A stretch of 10,080 nt of DNA. It comes from Endomicrobium sp. (GTDB lineage: Bacteria; Elusimicrobiota; Endomicrobiia; Endomicrobiales; Endomicrobiaceae). The stretch covers positions 1 to 10,080 of the forward strand of contig JAISLV010000102.1 of NCBI GenBank assembly GCA_031277075.1, written 5' to 3'. The notes beneath the pieces are model-generated. The model was not told the DNA's origin and made no database searches. It saw nothing but the letters and a program-made list of their open reading frames with translations. Made by a program: the position numbers and the translations under genes. Positions 1 through 9,200 of this stretch are shown in pieces (within the stretch, counting starts at the first letter, position 1; each line of letters opens with the position of its first letter).

Positions 1-213
1 TCTCGGTTGAGGATTTTCCAATCTTTCAGTTGAGCCAAAATGTATAGGAGCGTCTTTGCTTCTTATATTTGCATAAAATGGAGCCAATCTTTTGCCGCGC
101 GACAGATAAATGCCTTTGCCGTATTTGCTTATCCCCTCTCCCTGCCCTATTTGATTAGCGTCAAATTTGTCGTAATCAAACGGAGTTCCATGCCAAAATA
201 CTACAAAATCTTT
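1..213 (-). other. ADP-ribosyltransferase-like domain 2 (ART-PolyVal type), truncated by window edge
   Basis: Residues about 3290-3360. VFWHGTPFDYDKFD, then QIGQGEGISKYGKGIYLSR and a helix ending FYANI, closely follow the pattern His-Gly-Thr/Ser-Pro ... Phe-Asp-x-Phe ... Ile-Gly-x-Gly-Glu-Gly ... Tyr-Gly-x-Gly-x-Tyr typical of the ART-PolyVal family of phage and conjugative-element polyvalent proteins. His3297 and Tyr3325 are the NAD-binding positions. The third motif with the catalytic Glu should lie to the left, outside the window, so activity cannot be judged. The match to the family pattern is from memory, not from a search. Confidence 0.75.
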
Positions 214-3200
214 TTGGAAATTATCCTGCATTGAAGTTTCATCCGTCTGAAATTGCGTTTCTTTTGAAAAAGTTGACACAGGGTTTTCTTCAAAAGATTC
301 TGTTTCTTTTGGCGTTTCAGAGGCGATAATTTTGCTTGTTCCTTCAAACAAGTCAAGCTCTGTAAGAGTTATTTTGCCGTCTTTAGAATATTTAAACAGC
401 CACTGCCTTTCCACTCCTTCGTTTTCCAAATTTATATCGTAAATTGTAATTACGTTTTCTCCAGACATATTGAGTTTAAAATCCGCGTCTTTATAGTAAA
501 AATTAGGAACAGCCGAAGCGCGCGCGCCTATACGCTCTTTAAGCCAGCCTTCCTTATCTTTTTTATCCAAAGCGGCAAAGGCGTCCGCCACCGCGTCTGC
601 AGCGTCGGCGTTTGCAATGCCGAGTTTTCTCATAATGTCAGCTTGAATCCTATAAGCTCTGCTTTCTGTGTCAAAAAGATTTACCAATTCTTCTTTCAAA
701 GCGTCTTCAATATGAACGTTCTCATGGGCAAGCAATACCGCAACGCTTTTTCTCATTTCCAAAGACGGCTTATTTTTCCCAGACGCATCCTTTAATACTT
801 TAGTTGAAATTACAATAACTTCGCCTCCGAGCGCAAGCGCGTCGTAAATTTCATCGCGGCTGTCTACAAATATAACGGGGGCGCTACGTTCAAATTTAAC
901 GCCGTTATCTTCAAGCATTTTATAACCGTCTTTTATAAGTTCTTTTCTGGCGGAGGTTTCTTTAATAGAAGCGGCTATTATTTCTCTTATAGCATTTTCG
1001 TCGTTTACCGCGCCGGGGTTAAAATTTTTAATTATATTTTCAATTCTTTTATCAGAAAACAATTTTAATATCTCAATGTCTATGCCGTCTGCAATACGAC
1101 CGCTTGCGGCTAAATCGGCTATGATTCTATATCCCTCTCCTAAAACCCTAATGTTTGCGGTTAATTCGCCGCTTATCGGCTGAGAAAATTTTACTTTAGT
1201 AACTACTCCGTCTTCGCCTCTTAATTTTTTATCTTTTATTATAAAATAGTATTTCCCATTTTCTTCTTTTACCTCAACGCGCTCGTCATTTTCAGCCAAA
1301 CTTATTTGACCGTTATTATTTATCACGTTAAAAAAAGCGCTATCGTTTACGGATACATTCGCAATATATCCGCGGGCTATTTGAGGAACTCTATACGCTA
1401 AAGGCGACAATTCCATTTCAGAACGTTCGCGCAATTTGGCGTTAGGGTCAATTTGTTTAAGCGCCGTTTCTCTATCGTCACCCGCAGTATCTTTGTCCAA
1501 AATAAAACTTGCGACATATAAATTTTTCCCATCGCTTAGAGAAACATTATCGGAAAATTTGTAATCATTTTCATTTTCGCCTTCTACGCCCAAAGTTCCT
1601 ATGCCTCCTCCGTAAAAGCCCGCTTCCCTAGACAAAACAAGTTCTTCAAGAGACATCTGCGGCTGTTTTTCATTAATGACAAAAACCGCTCCGCTTTCGC
1701 TTATATAAATATAAAACGGTTTTGAAAAATCGCTGTGATTGCCATGGCTTACGGCGTTTTTGAGAACTTCGCTTAAAGTAAAGTCTGCGCTTTCGTCTTT
1801 TACTTTAAGCGCTCCTATTAAAACTCCAGAAAAATCCGACAATATATCAGACGCCAGATGTTTATCGCCTTTCCATTTATCTAAGGAAATAGAAAATACT
1901 CTATTTTTCAAATCTTCGCCGCTTTTGCCGAGCAATTGTTCTTTTGCCCAAGCCCTCACGTTTGAATGTAAAAATTTAGAATTCTTAAAAATTCCATATT
2001 GCGTAACGTCGTCTCCCGTGACCTGCGAAGGGTCTAAATTTACGTCTATAGATATTATTTCGTCTGCAGATAATTTATCTTTTAAAATTTCTTCTATGCT
2101 CGTTTCACTTGTTTGGGGCTTTTCGTAGCTATAATTTTGAATAACTTTTTTATTGAGCAAAACATATTCCGTTTTCCCTAAAATATTAGCGCCTTTAATC
2201 ATATCGTATTGTTTGCTCAACTCTTCTAGTTTTTCTTTAGTTATTCTTTCAATCGCTCCGTTTTCAGTAAGTTCAAGTATTTTTGCGTCGGCGTTTATTT
2301 CAAAAACGCCTATTCCTTTGCCTTCCCCCGCTTGGAGCGCATAGCGCTGCGCGGACTGTCTGCCGCCGTCTGCGTCAAACAAATAAAAACCCGCGTAATT
2401 TCTTCCGCGTTTTTGCTGTTTTTGAGCTTTCCTGAAAACGTCTAAACTTTCCAAATTAAAACTTTCATCCAAACCGCCGTGATAAAACGTTTTTGTTTTT
2501 ATGTTTTCATTTTGCCCTTCATTTACAATATCGGCAATTTGAGCGGCGTCTTGAGTAGCGTTAAAACCCTCTATTTCCGAAACGCCAGAGTTTTCTTCGT
2601 AATTTAAAAAAGGGTCGTTTATTTTTGAAGGTTTCGCATAGTCTTTAGGAAATATCAATATCTCGCCCGATTTATAAACAAATACATCCCAATAATCTTT
2701 ATCTTTGCTTTCTTTGTTGTAGTCAAATATTTGAAAGCGCGCTAAAAAATCTTTTTTGCCTTTCGCCTCTTGGGGAGCGTTCATTAAAAACTCAAAATAT
2801 TGATAATACGCTAAACTAGGATTTACGGAAAGCGCTTTCGCTCCGAATTGTTTTTTTATTTTTTCTTTTACGGCTTCTTCATTGTTTGCAAGAATTTCAA
2901 AAGCTTGCGCGACTTGTAATATTGAGGGTCTATTTATTCCTATTTTTTGTAAAAAATTATATTCGTTTTTGAAAGCGCGCGACTCTGTTTTAAAATGACT
3001 CATATTCGGGTCTTCAAAATAATCGTCAATATGCGTATTTTCGTGCGCTATAAGCTCGCCAATTGTAGCCAGTCTATGTTGTCCTCTTTCGGCTTTAAAA
3101 GCAGAGCTGAATATTATTATCATATTGCCGTCTACAGACATGCCGTAATTTTCAGGCGTATCTATAATAAAAACCGACGGAATATGTTTAAAAGAAACTC

Positions 3201-6200
3201 CCAGCTTTGCAAGCTCGGCATATATATCGCCTATTATGGATTCATTGTCAATAGACGTTTGAATAATATCGGCAAACGTTTCTTTTGGGATATCCATATC
3301 AAAGTACTGTTTTAAAGCGTCTACGACCTCGTCTGATAAAACTTCAAGGTATTTTTCCGCCTTATCTATATCTTTTAATAAACCGCTTTCCCTTATTTCC
3401 TTTGCCATCTTGTAACTGTCATGGGGTTTTTCCGCCTCATTTATATCTTCCGCCGAACTGCTTTCCGTTAAGGCGTCCGCTATAACGGAAGTTTTCTCTT
3501 TTGTTCCCAAATCATTTTGGGTTCTTATAATGTCGGTAGAATCGCGTTTGACAAAGTAAGAGTAATCTATTGCCATATGCGTTATTAAATTTGACGCTGC
3601 CGAAACTAATAAACTTGCCCCTATTCCTATAGCAATGGGTATTGAAAGCGGATTTATTGCCAAAACTATCATTCCTGCAATTAAAGGCAAATAAAACGAC
3701 GCCGATACTATGCCCGCTCCTATCTTTGCGCCTATTGTATCATGCGCTCTTACAAAACCTATAGGATTTAAGGAAGCAAAAAATTCTTTTACCGCAATTT
3801 TTGACGACACTTTTAACGGACTTTCCCCTTCCTCTATCATTGCGTCGACATCCGCGCGCGTATTTGGAAGAATGGCGCTTAGTTTAAAAGCGGAACTATT
3901 AACGGCAGGACTATACGTCTCACGCGGAAATTGTTTTGCCGCCGCGTCAGACCTTTGCGAATATGCAGCCATCTTTTTATTCCATTGGCTGTCATTGCTT
4001 CTTCTATGCAGTCCATTGCCGAATACGCCTTTTATTGCGACGGCTTCTTGTATAAAAGCCTCTTTGCTTATTTCTTCTTCGCTTTTAGCAAGTTCCCCTA
4101 ATTCTCTGTTTTTAATAAGAACGTATTGACGGGCAAGTATAACCGCTATTTCCTTTATACTGCTTACTTCTGACGGAATAGCTATAATTTTATTGTCTAT
4201 ATCCGATAAATTATCCATAGCTTGAGCGTCGCCTTTTTCAATGTAATCTCTATAAGCCGACGACGCTTTTTCTCCGGATATAAATAAAACTTTTATTTTG
4301 TCATTAAATAACGAGGGATCTATTTTGCCGTCTACTATTCTATCTTTATAATCGTCTCTAAGTTTTTCTATTTTATTTACATTTTGAAGCATTACAAAAT
4401 CTTCGCCTTTTATGTTTAACTTTGGACCTTTATATTTTTCATTAAAATCTTTTGCAAAATTAAGCTCTTTTAACGCCTCTTTAACTTTACTTTCTCTTTC
4501 GGGGGTAGTATTATTGACATAACGCGAATCTCTTTTATAAATAGAATCTCTTAACTCGCCTAAATTTTGAAAATTTTTAATAATTTTATCAGTAAACAAA
4601 TGCAGATATAAAACTTGTTTTGCGCGTAGATTCGCATCTTTTCCATCAAGCTCTATTTTGCCTTCATCAAGCAGTTTTCTTGTAAATTGAAGAGTCAATC
4701 TTTGATTTGCGGCGTCTGATATTTGGGAATTGTCTATTCTTTGATTGTAATCGGTATGCGCCGCGACGTTCATAATAATAGGAGCCAATGCCAGCGCAAA
4801 AAACGCTCCTAAAGCCGCCCCGCTGAGAATAACTGCAGATATTCCAAACGCCAGCCCAACCGCCGTCGCTATTTTTATTGTTTTTGCGCCCTGAAGACGC
4901 AAACCGTATTTTGCAGGATCGGCTTTCATCTCTTCTTTTATTTTTTGGTATTCCCTTATAAATTCGCCGAACTTTTTATTTGACAATCTTTCAACAAAGT
5001 CGGGGTTATGTATTGCCACAAACATTTTTGAAGGAAGTAATGCCGACGGCAAAAACTCTAAAACGCCCACTACCGCATTTTTAACAAAACTCCATGCCGA
5101 TGCGTTATTATAGGCAAGTTTATCCGCTATGCTTTCTGCCGTCTCTTGCGAAGAATCAAGCGTGAGTTTATTATTTAGCGGCAAATTTAACGCTTTTAAA
5201 GTTTCATTGCTTACATTAAATACTTTCTGTCCGTCAACATATATGCCGTCGGAATTCAATTCTAAATTTAACGTTTTGTTCCCCGAAGAAACTATTGCGA
5301 CGCTTATATTGGATTTTGTCGTTTTTAACGTATTATAATCCAATGCGATTTTATTTCCAAATTGATTCTTTAAAGCTGTCAGAATTTTTCCGTTTAGAGT
5401 TTTTTGTATAGAAGCCGCATTTGCAGACTGACTTGCAGTTTGTAAATCTTGCGAGTATTTATCTAACATTTGCGCAGATAAGGCTCTGTTTTGCGGCAAA
5501 TATCTAATTAACTGGTCTAAAAATTGACCTGCGTTTGCTTGAATAAAATCGTCTTTCCCTTTTGCCGTTATGTATACAGTCTGCCCTTGGGTAGCCCAAT
5601 AAAATCTGGTTTCTAAAGGCGTGCCGTTTGTATGTTGGTCGCTCCCTTGTTTTACATACCAAGCTCTGTCTTGACCTCCCCTTCCGTAAGAATCGTAATT
5701 CCCAGAAGGTTTAACTTCAAAAAGACCGGGTTTGCTTGAATCAAAACGCGCTTCGCCGCCTTTATTTATCAGCATTTTTGCTTGACGCTCTGTGATACTA
5801 ACGCCTTTAGACAGATATTCTTTCACTAACCCTTCGGCGGCGCTCTGCAATTTTTCTGCGCGCGCCTGCTCTTCTTTTGTCAGCTTGACTGTATTTGTCG
5901 TCAAGACAGCCCCGTCTGCTCCTTGTTCCCTGTTCCATTGCGAGTGAGCTATTATATTTGCTATATTTGCCGCAAAAACTGCAATCGGTTTTATTTTTGT
6001 AAAATTCAACGCGGCGTTATATGCCGCATTTGCCGCGTCAGTTATGGAATTTACGCCTCTTGCATATTCTTGTCTGCTTTCATCGGTATAACCGCTATGG
6101 GCTGCAAGAAACTTCTCCCGTAATTGAGCCGCCTTAGCTTCATCGCCGTTTCTTTCAGTTTCGGCTATTTCCGCAAGCTGCCTTCTTTCATAAACAGGCG

Positions 6201-9200
6201 CAAAAGCAACTCTCAAAATCCAATTCCCTATGCCGGAATTTACAAAACGTTCGCCGAATTTTTCTGCAAAACTATCTCTTGTCGCTTGAGCTGTCAAAGC
6301 AATTTGAGCAAGCTGGCGTTTTGACGGTTCAAATATTTCCTCAACAAAATCAAGCCTTTCGCCGTAATTGCGGGTTTTTTCTTCTAATATTTCTTTAGCC
6401 GCAATAGCTTCTTGTTTATTCGCCTCGGCATTCATAATGTCAATCGCTTTTTGCTTTTCAGTTTCGTCTTTTATTTCTGAAATTTTTAAATCTTCATAAT
6501 TTTTAATTCTGGCGTATTGACGGGCAATAATAACCGCTATTTCTCTTGCGTCGGTCAACATTGCAGGAATTACTATTGTCTTATTGTCTAAATCGGTTAA
6601 ATAATCCGTTGCGTAAGCAAGACTTTTATCTCCTGTAAGATATTCTTCAATATGATTTGTATTTTTGCCGCCTGCCCATTCTCCGTCCAATAATAAGATT
6701 TTAATTCTCTTATTAAATTGAGTATCCGGGCTATCGGAATACCTTGACGGCGATAAAAAGTCTTCATGTTTTATTGAAAGTCCTTCGGTTTTTCTAAGTT
6801 CTCCTAACGCCCTGTAAATATCGCCGCCTGCCTCCAGATTTCTCCTAGTAAAAAACACGGAATTGTCTATTCTTCTGGCAATAGCGCTCAATACAGGCTT
6901 GTTCGCTTCGTCAAAAACATTTCCTGTAAACGCCTTGGGAATATTCTTGACAACTTCGTTTGAAAACAAATCTGAATAACGCCCGTTTTTGCGAAGATTA
7001 TTTTTGAAATAGTCAAGACTTTGGTCTTTGTCTTTCTCTCTAAGGAATCTATTTATAAAGGAATGACCGGCATCCGATGTCTTTTGAACGGCAGATCTAT
7101 TCTGAAGCATAACCGCATTAATATCATTTTCATTTCCCAGATAGCCGTCTTGCAAAGTTTTGTCAAAATAATTGTAGTCTATCGCGGTATGAACTCCCAT
7201 ATTTAATAAAAACGCCGACGTAATGCCGATGCCTGCGGCAATCAGAAGAGCAAACGGATTAAGCGTAACAGCCGCTATCGCTACCGCCGCGGCGATACTC
7301 GCCGAAAGCGGAGCGTAAAAAGAAGCCGAGACTATTTTAGCTCCTGTTTTACCGCCTTTTGTATCATGTCCTTTTATAAACTTTGAAGGATTTAAAGACG
7401 GTATAAACTCTATCCAAGCGACAAAAGCCGCAGCCTGTAAATATTTGCCTTCGTCAAGTATTTTTTGAATTTTTTCGCCGTTGCGTTTATTTTTTTCTTC
7501 CCTGCTGGAAAGCAGCGCTTTAATTTTTGAATCTTCCGATTTATTGCCTGCGTATCCTTCGCCTAGCAAGGAGTATTGAACGTATATATCGGGGTTTTCT
7601 TGCGCATTGGAGCTTCCGCGCGCGCTAAAATAGAACCCGTCGGCATCAATGCTTGCGCCCAATCCGCGTCCATGCAGCCCTGCGGATTTAGAATAGACAT
7701 TGTAATCGTTATATGCCCTAAGCTCTGCAAAAAAGTTGCTGTCTTTGTAGTTTGGCTTTTCTTGTTTTGCAAACTCATCGTGAGAAACGGAGTGTCTTTT
7801 GTTTAATACGCTAAGCGAATTTACAATTCTGCCGTCTTCTAAAGCGACGGAAGAAACACCTAAATATACGGGTCTTGCTCCCTCTAAGTGATTCCCATGA
7901 ACAAAGGCGTTCTTTAAATCTTCATGTAAATTTCTATACGGCGAGGAAGCGTCTCCCGTTATTTGCATTTCAGGAAATAATCTTGTAGTTAAAGCTCTAG
8001 CCAAAGCATCCATATTTTGATTAACTCTGGCATAGTACTCAAAACTTTTTGCGCTATCTTGCTTTATTGCATTTTCTTCGGCTTCCGTTTTGTTAAAAGT
8101 TAAAGAAACGTATTCCCCTGAAATAACGGCGGAGGCAATTTTGTCAATATTTTCCTCTGTAACGTCAAATATTTTTCCAGATTCGTCAAGCGTTTGCATT
8201 ACAGGCGCGGCGTCTGCCGCAATATCTTCGGTTATGCGTTTGTCTATAATTTCTTTTTCAGACTCGGAAATTTTTTGAGCGTTTTCTTGTTTATCGCCCT
8301 GCTCGTTTTGCGCAAGAACCGCTTTTATTCTTGAATCGTCTAACGCTTTAATGCGGTCGTACTGGCGTTTAATTATGTCCGCCGTTACATTTATATTATC
8401 TATATTTGACGGAACGACTATAATTTTATTGTCTATATCCGACAACCCGTCTAAAGCGGCGGCATTGCCTTTGGAATAGCCGTCATAACGGGCGTCTGTC
8501 TCCCATTCTCCGTCTACAAATACGACTTTTATTCTTTCTTTAAAAAGTTTTTTAAAATTTTCAGAGCTTGGGTCTGACACTCTATGGAGCATTAAAAAAT
8601 CAGCCCCGTCGACATTGCTCCTTATTATCGCGTCTTCAATAAGTTTTGAGCGCCTATTGGTTTCAAATACAGAATCGTCTATTATGCGCGCCGTATATTT
8701 GCCGCCGCGTTTATCAATGTCGTTTACAATTTTGTCCGTAAATAAATATAAATACTTTTTGTAATCGGAAGGGATATGGTCAAGATTTTTAAAATCATCA
8801 TGGAAAGCGTCAAATTCTTTACTATTAATAAGTCTATTTATAATGGAGTATTTACCCGCCGCGACGGCTTGCGGTTTTGCCGTTTTATTTCCCGTAAGCA
8901 AATCCCAAATAGACGTTACCCGGTCGTTTGCAATAGCCATAATGCTGTTTTCATCTTCTAACGTTTCAGCATTGCTTAAATACGACGCGTCTATAGCGGT
9001 ATGCGTTATTAAATTTGACGCCGCCGCAACCAATGCGCTTGCGGCAATGCCTATTGCAATAGGTATTGAGAAAGGATTTATCGCAGAAACTATTATCCCA
9101 GCGATTAACGGCAAATAAAACGACGCCGATACTATGCCCGCTCCTATCTTTCCGCCTCTTGTATTATGCGCTTTTATAAAACCTATAGGATTAAATACGG

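Larger units (their letters stand above)
3553..3882 (-). repeat. Repeat module 4: hairpin half only, close copy of module 1
   Basis: Residues about 2067-2176. It runs from LSAILPNTRADVD through IEEGESPLKVSSKIAVKEF, NPIGFVRAH and the hairpin KIGAGIVSASFYLPL ... SNLITH to MAIDYSYF. Hand alignment to 8977-9309 gives roughly three quarters identical residues with a single one-codon gap, and a 42-base stretch is identical in DNA (3686-3727 and 9110-9151). The alpha/beta half found in modules 1-3 is absent; an acidic linker and zincin domain 2 follow instead. The near-identical DNA points to a fairly recent in-frame duplication or gene conversion. Confidence 0.85.

Noticed and set aside
1739..2128. 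Plus-strand open frame of 129 codons.
   Set aside because: It is antisense to the start of the GHKL-like domain and the end of ART 1, which show clear family motifs on the minus strand. The plus-strand translation is a low-quality Ser/Leu/Phe-rich sequence.
3553..3882. Possibility that the hairpin repeats are a transposable element or intein.
   Set aside because: No terminal inverted repeats, target-site duplications, transposase or intein splice motifs are visible; the copies align as in-frame protein modules with codon-level indels.
3710..4129. Plus-strand open frame of 139 codons whose start resembles that of another plus-strand frame at 9134-9397 (both begin MPAPIF).
   Set aside because: Both are antisense to the hairpin repeats of modules 4 and 1. 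Their similarity is simply the antisense reading of the duplicated minus-strand coding DNA, and neither has a convincing ribosome binding site or known domain.
7563..7778. Minus-strand open frame of 71 codons in another phase.
   Set aside because: It overlaps the giant frame in a different phase within GHKL-like domain 1, has no recognisable domain, and is short enough to occur by chance.
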